This document shows, piece after piece, positions 7,499 to 16,470 of a stretch of 57,158 nt of DNA. The translations under genes and the position numbers were made by a program. The notes under the pieces are model-generated. The model ran no database searches. It had not been told where the DNA came from and saw only the letters and a list, made by a program, of their open reading frames with translations. Source of the DNA: Acidimicrobiia bacterium (GTDB lineage Bacteria; Actinomycetota; Acidimicrobiia; Acidimicrobiales; CATQHL01); assembly GCA_009835395.1 (NCBI GenBank), contig VXXM01000021.1, positions 1 through 57,158 of the forward strand. The letters run 5' to 3'. Position 1 is the first letter of the stretch, and every line of letters begins with the position of its first letter.

Positions 7499-9247
7499 AT
7501 GAGAACGATTCGACGCGGGACTTTCGCGCGCGCCGGGGTGCTCGTGGCTGCGCTGGCGCTGCTGGCAGCGTCGTGCGCGGCCGACGACTCGGGCTCCGAG
7601 GCAGCCGACGCGGCCATGGCCGAGGCCCGGAGCGCGTCTTCCGCCGCGGCGGAAGCGCTGTCCGAGGCCCAGGCCACGGCAGCCGCTGCCCGCAGCGCCC
7701 AGGCGGACGCGGCGACCGGTATCGCCGACGCCGCCGCCGCGGATGCCGCCGCGCAGGCGGGACTGGCCGCGTCGGAGGCGGCTCAGGCTGCAGCTGAGGC
7801 GGCGCAGGCCGCCGCCGATCTTGCGCAGGCCACAGCCGAAGGCAACGAGGCAGCCGTGGCTGCGGCCGAAGCGGCGCTCGCCGACGCGCAGGCCGCCGCC
7901 GAGGAGGCGCTGTCGGAGGCCGCCGCCGCGCAGGCCGAGGCCGCGGCCGCGCAGGCCGAGGCCGACGAGGCGCGGGAGGCCGCAGCCGCCGCGCAGGCCG
8001 AGGCTGAAGCGGCACAGGCTGAGGCCGATGAGGCGCGAGCTGAGGCCGCGGCTGCAGCCGCTGCCGCAGCCGAGGCCGAGGCGGCCGCAGCCGCCGTGGA
8101 CCCGATCACGCTGGAGTTCTGGTCCTGGAACAACGAGGGCGCCTACCCGGTCGTGCACGAGCAGGCCGAGGAGCGGTTCGAGGCTGCCTTCCCGCACGTG
8201 GATGTCGTCCGCACCTACACGCCCTTCGCGGACTACATGACCAACCTGCGGGCAGCCATCGCCGCCGGCGAGCCGCCCGACGTGGCACAGGTGCCGTGGA
8301 CCGGCGAATACACCGACCTGGTCAACGGCGGCGCGATCGCCTCACTGGCGGGCGACTTCACGACGGGCTTCCCCGAGTTCTTCCCGCCGATCGCCTCCAT
8401 CGCCAGCGTGAACGGCGTGCCCTTCGCCATCCCGCTGGACGTGAACTCGTTGCAGATCGCCTACAACAAGGACATCTTCGCCGAGCTGGGCCTCGAGGTG
8501 CCCCGCTCGTCCGACGCCTTGAAGGCGGTCGCTGCAGCGCTCGACGAGGCCGGCTACTTCGGCGTGGCCGTGGGTACGAACGACGGGTGGGCCGCTGCCG
8601 ACCTGTTCTTCGCGCAGCTCGCCTACACCGACCCCACCAACACGCTCATCGTGCAGGCCGATGCCGGCGCGGCGACCTGGGACGACCCGCAGTTCCTGGC
8701 CGCAGCGGAGAACCTCGAGGACCTGATCGCCAACGGCGTTTTCGCGCCGGGCGCCAACTCCATGGTCTCCTTCGTCGGGGCGCTGGAGCTGTTCGTGGCG
8801 CAGCAGGCCGCCATGTTCTACCCGGTCGGCAACTTCATCACCGGCGGTATCGCCGCCCAGGTGGAGGACAGCTTCGAGTGGGGCCTGTTCCCCTTCCCGT
8901 CGCCGGACGGCGGTGAGGGATTCGCCACCGGTGGTGTGGCCGAGATGTTCTCGATCCCGGCGGATGCGGCCAACGTCGACATGGGCATCGAGTTCATGCG
9001 CTGGCTGACCGACGCTGAGAGCGAGGCTTCGCTGGTGTCCAACGACTTCATCCCGTCGTGGGGGATCGAGCTGCCGGACGACGTGAGCAACCTGTATCGC
9101 GACCTCATCGCGGCGCAGGCCACGGTCCGCAACCGCACGATCTACACCACCCCGGTGTACACCGAGGTGATCAACGGCGCCCAGGGTCTGCTCGGCGGCA
9201 CCATCAGCGCGGCCGACATGATCGAAGCCATGGCCGGCGCCGGCTAA
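7499..9247 (+). CDS. ABC sugar-type solute-binding lipoprotein on a long Ala-rich coiled-coil stalk
   Basis: 582 aa. Lipoprotein signal with lipobox LAASC (Cys26). Residues about 30-200 are almost only Ala, Glu, Gln, Asp and Arg in a helix-forming pattern that includes the repeated motif AQAEADEAR. From residue 203 a normal family-1 extracellular solute-binding domain starts (ITLEFWSWNNEG) and runs to the end, with the typical PPDVAQVPWTGEY and FAIPLDVNSLQIAYNKD segments. The domain alone is about 380 aa, the usual family length, so the stalk is an added module. It is the first gene of the importer/catabolic operon and should deliver its ligand to the two permeases that follow. The ligand is probably a sugar or polyol, inferred from the family and the MalK-type ATPase. 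Confidence 0.92.
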   Translation: MRTIRRGTFARAGVLVAALALLAASCAADDSGSEAADAAMAEARSASSAAAEALSEAQATAAAARSAQADAATGIADAAAADAAAQAGLAASEAAQAAAEAAQAAADLAQATAEGNEAAVAAAEAALADAQAAAEEALSEAAAAQAEAAAAQAEADEAREAAAAAQAEAEAAQAEADEARAEAAAAAAAAAEAEAAAAAVDPITLEFWSWNNEGAYPVVHEQAEERFEAAFPHVDVVRTYTPFADYMTNLRAAIAAGEPPDVAQVPWTGEYTDLVNGGAIASLAGDFTTGFPEFFPPIASIASVNGVPFAIPLDVNSLQIAYNKDIFAELGLEVPRSSDALKAVAAALDEAGYFGVAVGTNDGWAAADLFFAQLAYTDPTNTLIVQADAGAATWDDPQFLAAAENLEDLIANGVFAPGANSMVSFVGALELFVAQQAAMFYPVGNFITGGIAAQVEDSFEWGLFPFPSPDGGEGFATGGVAEMFSIPADAANVDMGIEFMRWLTDAESEASLVSNDFIPSWGIELPDDVSNLYRDLIAAQATVRNRTIYTTPVYTEVINGAQGLLGGTISAADMIEAMAGAG

Positions 9248-9267
9248 CGCCGGCACCCAACGGGCAG

Positions 9268-10212
9268 TTGTCAACCGCGGCGCCGCCGTCGGCAGGGGCA
9301 ACCCTGTCACGGCGTGCCGCGCGCGCCGCCGAGCGGCGCCGCGGTGGCAACTACGCCTCAAGCCTCGGCTTGGCCATGGTGGTCCCCAGCCTGGCCGTGT
9401 TCCTGGGGCTCATCGCCATCCCGATCGTGGTGGTGGGGCTGGTGTCGCTGTCGGAGTGGACCGGCTTCCCTGCCGACGGCATCCGCTGGCTGGGCATCGA
9501 GAACTACCGCACCATCGCCGGCGATGACATCTTCTGGCGGGCGCTGCGCAACACCCTGCTGTTCACCGGCCTCACGACGCTGTTCCTGAACGTCATCGGC
9601 TTCGGCGTCGCCCTGCTGATCTCCACCAGGGTGCGCGGCACGGGCCTGCTGAGAGCTGTGATCTTCCTCCCCGCCCTGCTTCCCTCGGTCCTGGTGGGCC
9701 TCATGTGGCAGCGGGTGCTGGACGCCTTCGGGTTCGTGAACCAGATCCTGCAGTGGCTGGGCGTGGCCGACCAGCCCATCTTCTTCCTCGGCGACGAGCA
9801 GTGGGCCCTGTGGGTCATCATCGGCGTGACCGTCTGGCAGTTCGCCGGCTACGACATGATCCTCTACTACGCCGGTCTCCAGAGTGTCGACCGGTCGATG
9901 CTGGAGGCGGCGGCCCTCGACGGGGCCCGCACCCCGGCCACGGTGTTCCGGGTGATCATCCCGTCGATCTGGCACATCGTGGGCGTCGTGGCGCTGCTGA
10001 ACATCATCGGCGGTCTCAAGATCTTCGACGTGGTGTTCGTGATGACCAGAGGAGGTCCCAACCGCAGTTCCGAAGTGCTGGCGACATACATGTTCGAACA
10101 GGGCTTCCGCTTCAGCATCATGGGCGTGGCCTCGGCCATCGCCGTGGTGATCGTCGTGCTGGCGGTGATCGCCAGTGTGGCCCGCTTCCGGTTGGCGAGG
10201 CGTCTTGTTTGA
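9268..10212 (+). CDS. ABC transporter permease, MalF/UgpA type
   Basis: About 314 aa with six hydrophobic segments; the first begins at SLGLAMVVPSLAVFLGL. The cytoplasmic EAA loop that contacts the ATPase is present (MLEAAALDGARTPATVFRVIIP). The start is uncertain: TTG at 9268 is chosen because it leaves the usual Arg-rich cytoplasmic N-terminus (RRAARAAERRRGG) before helix 1; ATG 9376 would cut into the helix. It lies 20 bp after the binding-protein gene and its end overlaps the next permease gene. Inner membrane component of the importer. Confidence 0.9.
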   Translation: MSTAAPPSAGATLSRRAARAAERRRGGNYASSLGLAMVVPSLAVFLGLIAIPIVVVGLVSLSEWTGFPADGIRWLGIENYRTIAGDDIFWRALRNTLLFTGLTTLFLNVIGFGVALLISTRVRGTGLLRAVIFLPALLPSVLVGLMWQRVLDAFGFVNQILQWLGVADQPIFFLGDEQWALWVIIGVTVWQFAGYDMILYYAGLQSVDRSMLEAAALDGARTPATVFRVIIPSIWHIVGVVALLNIIGGLKIFDVVFVMTRGGPNRSSEVLATYMFEQGFRFSIMGVASAIAVVIVVLAVIASVARFRLARRLV

Positions 10213-11035
10213 GCTCCGCGCCACCTGGGCGAAGGCCGGGCTGTCGATCCTGGCGGTCGTCGTCGCCGTGACCGTCGTGCTGCCGGTGGCCTGGGTCGGC
10301 GCACTGTCTCTCAAGACCGGCCGGGAGGTCTACAACCAGAAGTTCCTCCCCGACGAGTGGGTGCCGGGCAACTACATCACCGCCTGGCAGGAGTTCGGCC
10401 TCGGGGGATACTTCGTCAACAGCGTCTTCGTGACGGTGGTCTCGGTTGTCCTCACGATCCTGGTGTCGCTGCTGGCGGCGCACGCCTTCACCTGGCTGCG
10501 GTTCCCGGGCTCCGATGTCGTCTTCACCCTCCTGTTGCTGGGCATCATGATCCCGCCGGCGGCCCTCGTGCTGCCGCTGCTCATCGAGGCGCGCCACCTG
10601 GGGTTCTACAACGACCTGTTCGGCCTGAGCCTGGTGTACGTGGCGTTCGGCCTGCCCATCTCGATCCTCATCTTCCGGGGCTTCTTCGCCGGCATCCCCG
10701 GCGAGTTGGTGGAATCGGCGCGCCTCGACGGGGCCAGGGAATGGAAGATCCTGTTCCGCGTGATCGTGCCGGTTGCCCGTCCCGCGGTGGTGACGGTGAC
10801 GATCCTGCTGTTCCTGGCCAACTGGAACGACTTCATCCTGGCGCTGGTGCTGATGCGGGACGCCGACACCTACACGCTGCCGGTGGGGATCAGCCAGTTC
10901 ATCGGGCAGTACGCCACACCCCACGAGTTGATCGCGGCGGCCTCGATCATCGGATCTGTGCCCGTGTTCATCCTCTACCTCGTGTTGGAGCGGAAGTTCC
11001 AGCAGGGCGTGACAGCGGGCGCGCTGAAGGGCTGA
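10205..11035 (+). CDS. ABC transporter permease, MalG/UgpE type
   Basis: About 276 aa from TTG 10205, overlapping the previous gene by 8 bases; GTG 10175 would add 10 residues and is also possible. Hydrophobic segments start at GLSILAVVVAVTVVLPVAWV and end with SVPVFILYLVLERKF; the EAA loop reads LVESARLDGAREWKILFRVIVP. The C-terminal QQGVTAGALKG is the hallmark tail of MalG-type permeases. It forms the transmembrane heterodimer with the preceding permease. Confidence 0.9.
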   Translation: MFELRATWAKAGLSILAVVVAVTVVLPVAWVGALSLKTGREVYNQKFLPDEWVPGNYITAWQEFGLGGYFVNSVFVTVVSVVLTILVSLLAAHAFTWLRFPGSDVVFTLLLLGIMIPPAALVLPLLIEARHLGFYNDLFGLSLVYVAFGLPISILIFRGFFAGIPGELVESARLDGAREWKILFRVIVPVARPAVVTVTILLFLANWNDFILALVLMRDADTYTLPVGISQFIGQYATPHELIAAASIIGSVPVFILYLVLERKFQQGVTAGALKG

Positions 11036-11114
11036 GGGGCTCGGATGACGGGGGCCGGGCGGAATGGACCGAGCGAGCGGGACGGGCGAACATGACACCA
11101 GCGAGGAGGACCGC

Positions 11115-11903
11115 ATGACCACCGAAGGAGTGCTGGCCGGCAAGGTGGCCATCGTCACCGGGTCCGGTTCGGGAATCGGCCGGGGAAGCGCCATCGCGCT
11201 CGCCGGAGCCGGCGCGGCCGTGGTGGCCAACGACATCAACACCGAGACGGCCGGCGAGACGGTGGCACAGATCGAGGCCGTCGGCGGGACGGCGATCGTC
11301 GACGGCGGCGACGTGTCGGTCGCCGCGGATGTCAAGGCGATGATCCAGCGGGCCGTCGACACCTACGGCGGCCTCGACGTGCTGCACGCCAACGCCGGGG
11401 TGGAGCGCTACGTCGACCTCGAGCAGATGACCGAGGAGGACATGGACCTGCTCCTCGACGTCGACCTGAAGGGGGTGCTGCTCTGCGCCCAGTACAGCAT
11501 CGCCCCGATGCGGGCGCGCGGCGGCGGCTCGATGATCTTCACGTCCTCGGTTCAGGCCTCGCACTCGCTGCCCGGCTGCGTGGTGTACGCAGCAGCGAAA
11601 GCGGGCGTCGTTGCGGCCGCTCGCTCGCTGACCCTGGAGGTGGGCCGCGACAACATCCGGGTGAACGCCATCTCGCCGGGCACGATCAACACCCCGATGC
11701 TGACGCGGGATCTCGAGGACATGAACGTCGACGAGGCGGACAACTTCATGGACCGGGTGAACGCCGCCAACACGCTTGAGCGCGTCGGCACGGTGGAGGA
11801 GGTCGGTGCTCTGGTCGTCTTCCTGGCCTCGGACGCCTCCAGCTACATCAGCAGCACCAACATCGTCATCGACGCCGGCTTCACCGCGGTGAAGGCGTTC
11901 TAG
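11115..11903 (+). CDS. SDR-family oxidoreductase in sugar catabolic operon
   Basis: 262 aa. TGSGSGIG nucleotide-binding motif (15-22), NAG (93-95), catalytic S145, Y158 and K162 (YAAAK). D40 after the second strand (VANDINTE) favours NAD. The ATG at 11115 is preferred over an upstream ATG at 11064 because a GAGGAGGA ribosome-binding site (11103-11110) lies just before it. Located between the permease and ATPase genes of the importer, it is probably the first enzyme acting on the imported substrate, such as a sugar or polyol dehydrogenase making a lactone or ketose. That role is inferred from context. Confidence 0.88.
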   Translation: MTTEGVLAGKVAIVTGSGSGIGRGSAIALAGAGAAVVANDINTETAGETVAQIEAVGGTAIVDGGDVSVAADVKAMIQRAVDTYGGLDVLHANAGVERYVDLEQMTEEDMDLLLDVDLKGVLLCAQYSIAPMRARGGGSMIFTSSVQASHSLPGCVVYAAAKAGVVAAARSLTLEVGRDNIRVNAISPGTINTPMLTRDLEDMNVDEADNFMDRVNAANTLERVGTVEEVGALVVFLASDASSYISSTNIVIDAGFTAVKAF

Positions 11904-11915
11904 GGCGCCCCGGTC

Positions 11916-13067
11916 ATGGCTGAGATCTCCTTCCGGGACGTCACCAAGGTCTACGGCGACGGCACCGAGGCGGTGACCTCGCTGAGCCTCGACATCGCCG
12001 AGGGGGAGTTCGTGGTGCTGGTCGGGCCCTCGGGCTGCGGCAAGTCGACGCTGCTGCGGATGCTGGCCGGGCTGGAGGCCATCACCGCCGGCGAGATCCT
12101 CGTGGACGGCGAGGTGGTGAACCAGGTGCATCCCCGGAACCGCGACGTGGCCATGGTCTTCCAGAACTACGCCCTGTACCCGCACATGACGGTCTTCGCC
12201 AACATCGCCTTCCCGCTGCGCCAGGCCAAGATGGCGGGGGCCGAGGTCACCCGGCGAGTGACCGAAGTCGCGGAGACGCTCGAGCTCACCGAACATCTCA
12301 AGCGGCGCCCGGCGTCACTGTCGGGTGGCCAGCGCCAGCGGGTCGCCATCGGTCGGGCCATTGTGCGCCAGCCCAAGGCCTTCCTGCTGGACGAGCCGCT
12401 CAGCAACCTCGACGCCAAACTACGTGTGCAGATGCGCGGCGAACTGGCCCAACTTCACGCCGAACTGGGGGTCACCACCGTCTTCGTGACCCACGACCAA
12501 ACCGAGGCCATGACGCTGGGGCAACGGGTGGCCGTGCTGAACGACGGCGAACTGCGCCAGGTCGGCACGCCCCAGGAGCTGTACCACCGGCCTGCGGACC
12601 TGTTCGTGGCGGGCTTCATCGGCAGCCCCGCCATGAACCTGCTGAGGGCCGAGGTGCGGTCCGGCGAAGGCGCGGGGGACGTGATGCTGGACTTCGGCGC
12701 GGCGGGTGTGATGGCGGTTCCCGAGACGGCTGCCGAGCTGTGTGCCGGGGTGCCGGCGGCGACGGAACTGGTGGCCGGAATCCGCCCCGAGTCGCTGCTG
12801 TTGTGCGACCCGGCAGCGGCCTCGTCGGAGAGCCTGCCACGGGCCAGGGTTCGGTTCACCGAGCTCGTCGAGCCGGAGACCTACGTGCACCTGGCCGGCG
12901 ACTTCTCCGGCGTGGATCCGGGCGACCCCGATGCGCCGCCGCGCGACACTCTGGTGGCGCGGGTGCGGTCGGACCGGACCTTCGCCGCGGGCGAGGAGGT
13001 GGCGCTGGAGATCGGCGGCACCGGCCTGCATCTGTTCGATCTCGAGACCGGGAGGACCATGCGATGA
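11916..13067 (+). CDS. ABC transporter ATP-binding protein, MalK/UgpC family
   Basis: 383 aa. Walker A GPSGCGKST (37-45, K43), Q-loop VFQNYALYPHM, signature LSGGQ (135-139), Walker B FLLDEP (D159, E160) and H-loop H193 (VTHDQTEAM). Residues about 240-383 form the C-terminal OB/TOBE regulatory domain seen in MalK-type ATPases, with the junction RPADLFVAGFIGSPAMNLL. It energises the two permeases upstream. It lies 12 bp after the SDR gene, and its stop overlaps the VOC gene start (ATGA). Multiple-sugar ATPases of this type sometimes serve several importers. Confidence 0.95.
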   Translation: MAEISFRDVTKVYGDGTEAVTSLSLDIAEGEFVVLVGPSGCGKSTLLRMLAGLEAITAGEILVDGEVVNQVHPRNRDVAMVFQNYALYPHMTVFANIAFPLRQAKMAGAEVTRRVTEVAETLELTEHLKRRPASLSGGQRQRVAIGRAIVRQPKAFLLDEPLSNLDAKLRVQMRGELAQLHAELGVTTVFVTHDQTEAMTLGQRVAVLNDGELRQVGTPQELYHRPADLFVAGFIGSPAMNLLRAEVRSGEGAGDVMLDFGAAGVMAVPETAAELCAGVPAATELVAGIRPESLLLCDPAAASSESLPRARVRFTELVEPETYVHLAGDFSGVDPGDPDAPPRDTLVARVRSDRTFAAGEEVALEIGGTGLHLFDLETGRTMR

Positions 13068-13573
13068 CAACCGCAACCATGACCGAGGGGACCGCAACCG
13101 CCGCCGAGGGGGCGGTGTGCGGCTTCTCCCACGCCGGCATCACCGTCGCCGATCTGGACCGCTCCATCGCCTTCTACGAGCTGCTGGGCTATGAGGTGTG
13201 TGCCCGCTGGGTCCGCACCGAGGAGTACCTGCGGGAACTGGTGGGCTACCCGACCGTGGATCTGCACGCCGCCATCCTCCGCCACGACCGGGTGGGCGTG
13301 TTCCTGGAGATCCTGGAGTACAAGAACATCGAGCGCAAGGAGATCGACCCGGCGAACGGCAATCCCGGCACCGCCCACATCTGCCTTTTCGTGGAGGGTT
13401 TCGAGGCGCTGTGGGAGCGCCTCAAGGCCGCCGGCGTGGAGTCCGTGAGCGACCCGGTTTCGCCGACGGTCGGACCTAACAAGGGCGCGTTGGCCATCTA
13501 TCTGATCGATCCCGACGGGCACCGTGTGGAACTCGTGGAGACGAAGCGCAATCTCGACGGAACGCTGCGCTAG
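13064..13573 (+). CDS. VOC-family (glyoxalase/dioxygenase-fold) metalloprotein
   Basis: 169 aa with paired betaalphabetabetabeta modules. Probable metal ligands are H23 (SHAGITVAD), E82 (FLEILEY), H105 (AHICLFV) and E156 (HRVELVE), the H/E/H/E arrangement of glyoxalase-I-like or epimerase-type members, not the dioxygenase facial triad. It may be an isomerase or epimerase acting on an intermediate of the pathway; this is inference. The ATG at 13064 overlaps the ATPase stop by 4 bases. The first 16 residues are Thr/Ala-rich and outside the fold. Confidence 0.85.
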   Translation: MTTATMTEGTATAAEGAVCGFSHAGITVADLDRSIAFYELLGYEVCARWVRTEEYLRELVGYPTVDLHAAILRHDRVGVFLEILEYKNIERKEIDPANGNPGTAHICLFVEGFEALWERLKAAGVESVSDPVSPTVGPNKGALAIYLIDPDGHRVELVETKRNLDGTLR

Positions 13574-13620
13574 CGCGCACGGCCCGTCCCGACCACCTCG
13601 ACCACCCAAGGAGAACGAGC

Positions 13621-14493
13621 ATGGAACCCATCGTGCCGCTGACCGATGTCGACAACTTCGCCGAGGGCCTCGACCACGCCGAGGGCATCTGCGCGGCGCC
13701 CGACGGCACCATCTACTGCGGGGGGGAGGCCGGCCAGCTCTACGTGATCGAGCCGGACGACACGCCCCGGGAGATCGCGAACACGGGCGGCTTCATGCTG
13801 GGGCTGGCCGCCGACGGCGACGGCAACGTCTACGCCATCGACCTGGTGAACAGCACGGTGTGGCGGTTCAGCCCCGACGGCGGCGAGCGGAGCGCCTTCT
13901 GCACCGGCAACGACGAGCAGTCGCTCGGCGTGCCGAACTGGGGGGCCTTCGACGCTGACGGCAACTATTACCTCACCGACTCGGGCGGCTGGGGCGAGCA
14001 GAACGGTCACGTCTGGGTGCAGCGCCCCGGCGCGCAGGCCGAAGTGTGGAGCACCGAGTCGGTCAACTTCCCGAACGGCTGCGCCGTGTCGGCCGACGGT
14101 TCGCGCCTGTGGATCGTGGAGAGTTATCCCAGCGCGATCGTGGAGATCCCGATCGAGGCCGACGGATCGGCCGGGGCGCGGCGGGAGCTGTGCGACCTGG
14201 GGTTGGCGGTCCCCGACGGCATCGTGGAGACCACCGACGGGTCGCTCGTGGTGTCCTGCTACCGGCCCGACACCATCTTCGTGTGGCACGCCGAGACGGG
14301 GCTGCAGGTGCTGGCCACCGACCCGCGGGGCGCGATCATCGCCGCCCCGACCAACTGCGTGTTCACGGGCGACGACCGCGACGTCCTCGTGTTCCCGAAC
14401 CTGGGGCGCTGGCACCTCAGCAGGTTCCGCACCCCGTACCGGGGGGTGGGCTGCTTCTACCCCAGCGCCGCCCGCATCGACGGCGACGAGTGA
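13621..14493 (+). CDS. SMP-30/gluconolactonase-family lactonase
   Basis: 290 aa six-bladed beta-propeller. The divalent-metal ligands of the family are present at matching spacing: E21 (AEGICAAPDG), N152 (FPNGCAVSADG) and D199 (VPDGIVETTDG). These enzymes open sugar lactones to aldonic acids. An AAGGAGA ribosome-binding site precedes the ATG. Its place between a dehydrogenase and a sugar-acid dehydratase of the enolase superfamily fits the second step of an oxidative, non-phosphorylative sugar pathway. Confidence 0.9.
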   Translation: MEPIVPLTDVDNFAEGLDHAEGICAAPDGTIYCGGEAGQLYVIEPDDTPREIANTGGFMLGLAADGDGNVYAIDLVNSTVWRFSPDGGERSAFCTGNDEQSLGVPNWGAFDADGNYYLTDSGGWGEQNGHVWVQRPGAQAEVWSTESVNFPNGCAVSADGSRLWIVESYPSAIVEIPIEADGSAGARRELCDLGLAVPDGIVETTDGSLVVSCYRPDTIFVWHAETGLQVLATDPRGAIIAAPTNCVFTGDDRDVLVFPNLGRWHLSRFRTPYRGVGCFYPSAARIDGDE

Positions 14494-14512
14494 GTGGTGA
14501 GGGATCTCGGAC

Positions 14513-15322
14513 ATGAGTGATCCCGACGCTGTCGCCGTCACCGTCCCCACGGATTATGTGGGCGGCCTGTTCGACCTGTCGGGCAAGGTCACGCTCATCA
14601 CCGGCGGGGCCAGCGGGCTCGGCGAGGCGATCGCCGTGGGGTTCGCCGACTGCGGCGCCGAGGTGACGTTCCTGGACGTCGACGTGGCGCGGGCCGAGCG
14701 GCTGGTGGCCGCCGCCGCCGAGCAGGGCCGGACGCTGCGGTTCATCGAGGCCGACGTCACCAGCCGGGACGCCATGGAGAGCGCCGTCGGCGCGGTGCTG
14801 GCGGCCCACGGCCACATCGACGTCCTCGTCAACTGTGCCGGTACGGCCGCCCGGCACCCCGCGGAGGACTTCCCCGACGAGGTCTGGGAGCGGGTCGTGC
14901 GCCTGAACCTGTGGGGCACCTTCCTGCCGTGCCAGATCGTGGGCCGCTCGATGATCGAGCGGGGGCAGGGCGCCATCGTGAACATGGCCTCCATCGGCGG
15001 CAGCCGCGCCTACCCGGAGACCACCGCCTACCTGCAGAGCAAGGGTGGCGTCATCCAGATGACCCGCAGCCTGGCGCTGGAGTGGATCGAACACGGGGTG
15101 CGGGTCAATGCCCTCGCCCCGTCCATCTTCGAGACGCCGCTGGTGTTGGCCTCGGACCGCAAGCGCAGCTACACCAGCGAGTTCATCGCCGCCCGCACCC
15201 CGATCGACCGCCGGGGGCTGCCACGGGAGATCGTGGGGCCGGCCATCTTCCTGGCGTCGGATGCCGCATCCATGGTGACCGGACACATACTGAGCGTCGA
15301 CGGGGGGTATCTCTGCGTATGA
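14513..15322 (+). CDS. SDR-family oxidoreductase (second of the operon)
   Basis: 269 aa. TGGASGLG (30-37), NCAG (107-110), catalytic S160, Y173 and K177 (YLQSK), C-terminal LSVDGGYLCV. D55 in FLDVDV favours NAD. It begins 19 bp after the lactonase gene and ends with a 4-base overlap into the enolase-superfamily gene. It could be the initial sugar dehydrogenase or a later 2-keto-3-deoxy-acid dehydrogenase, as in L-fucose or L-rhamnose degradation; two SDRs in one operon would suit such a scheme. The assignment of steps is inference. Confidence 0.88.
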   Translation: MSDPDAVAVTVPTDYVGGLFDLSGKVTLITGGASGLGEAIAVGFADCGAEVTFLDVDVARAERLVAAAAEQGRTLRFIEADVTSRDAMESAVGAVLAAHGHIDVLVNCAGTAARHPAEDFPDEVWERVVRLNLWGTFLPCQIVGRSMIERGQGAIVNMASIGGSRAYPETTAYLQSKGGVIQMTRSLALEWIEHGVRVNALAPSIFETPLVLASDRKRSYTSEFIAARTPIDRRGLPREIVGPAIFLASDAASMVTGHILSVDGGYLCV

Positions 15323-16470
15323 GCGACGAACGAGGACGGCAGATCGAAGCGGTGGACGCCCTGACGGTGCGCGCGCCGGTGCCCGAGGTGATTCGCTTCG
15401 GCGACTGGGTCATGGAGCACCGGGAGTTCGGCCTGGTGCGGGTGCGGACCCGCGACGGAACATGCGGGTACGGCTTCACGCTGAGCCGCGACGGCCCGAT
15501 CGCCGAGATGATCCACGACTACATCGGGCCGCGCTATCTGGGGCGCCCCACCGATCAGCCCGAGGCGGCGTTCGAGTCGGTGCAGCGCTCCAACCTGTCC
15601 TGCCTGGTCGGGGGGATCGGCCTGCGGGCGCTGTCGATCGTCGACCTGGCGGTCTGGGATGCCGAGGCCAAGCGGCGGGGCCTGCCCATCGCACAGATGC
15701 TTGGCGGCTCGAACGTGGCGATGCCGGTGACGGGGATCGCCGGTTACCCGCCCTCGATCGGCCCCGCCGAGGTGATCGAGCAGGTCACCGACCTGTATGA
15801 GCGGGGCTACCGGCGCGTCAAGCTGCCGATGGCACCCGATGTGGTGCGCTCCAAGGCCCGCCTGGAGGCGGCCGCCTCGGTGTCCGACGACCTCTGGGTG
15901 GGGTGCGACGGGGCCTGGGTGTTCAACGCCGTCGACGATGCGGTGGCCTTCCTGGAGAGCCTGGACATGACCCTGGGTTGGTTCGAGGATGCTTTCCCAC
16001 CCGGCAACGCCCGGATCATCGCGGCATTGAGGGAACGGTCGCCGTTCCCCATCGCCTTCGGCGACGAGCAGGGCGGGGCGCACTATCCCGAGTCGCTGGT
16101 CGCTCACAACTCGGTCGACTTCGTGCGGGTCGATGTCACGACGATGGGCGGGATCACCTCGATCGGCGACATCCTGGCGCAGGCGGACGCGGCCGGCATG
16201 CAGGTGGCGCCGCACATGAACGCCCTCGAGCACGCCCAGATCCTCGGCGGGCTGGGTCGCCCCGACCTGCCGCTGGAGTGGGGCATCGTCGGCAGCGGTG
16301 TGGATCAGTTCGCCGACTCGCTACGGCAGCCGGTGGTGCGCGACGGCCTGATGGACCCGCTGCCCGACGAGCCCGGCTTCGGCCGGCTCGTGAACCCCGA
16401 TTGGCTGCGCAGCGTGCCGCACAACGACCCTGGGGGCATCATCGACGAGGCGGCGGCGCTGGAGGGTTGA
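15319..16470 (+). CDS. Enolase-superfamily dehydratase/racemase, mandelate-racemase subgroup
   Basis: 383 aa. Metal ligands D197 (CDGAW), E223 (FEDAF) and E250 (GDEQGG); K168 (VKLP) on the second barrel strand; and a D272/H299 dyad (VDVTTMGG and APHMN). The spacing E250-D272-H299 closely matches E247-D270-H297 of mandelate racemase, which places it in that subgroup, most of whose members are acid-sugar dehydratases. The N-terminal capping domain runs to about residue 130. ATG 15319 overlaps the SDR stop by 4 bases and the stop overlaps the MaoC start by 1 base. A dehydratase acting on the acid released by the SMP-30 lactonase is the most economical reading. Confidence 0.9.
   Translation: MSDERGRQIEAVDALTVRAPVPEVIRFGDWVMEHREFGLVRVRTRDGTCGYGFTLSRDGPIAEMIHDYIGPRYLGRPTDQPEAAFESVQRSNLSCLVGGIGLRALSIVDLAVWDAEAKRRGLPIAQMLGGSNVAMPVTGIAGYPPSIGPAEVIEQVTDLYERGYRRVKLPMAPDVVRSKARLEAAASVSDDLWVGCDGAWVFNAVDDAVAFLESLDMTLGWFEDAFPPGNARIIAALRERSPFPIAFGDEQGGAHYPESLVAHNSVDFVRVDVTTMGGITSIGDILAQADAAGMQVAPHMNALEHAQILGGLGRPDLPLEWGIVGSGVDQFADSLRQPVVRDGLMDPLPDEPGFGRLVNPDWLRSVPHNDPGGIIDEAAALEG

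Noticed and set aside
7783..8133. Antisense Ala/Ser-rich open frame opposite the coiled-coil stalk
   Set aside because: It is the reverse complement of the low-complexity stalk codons and has no independent start signals.
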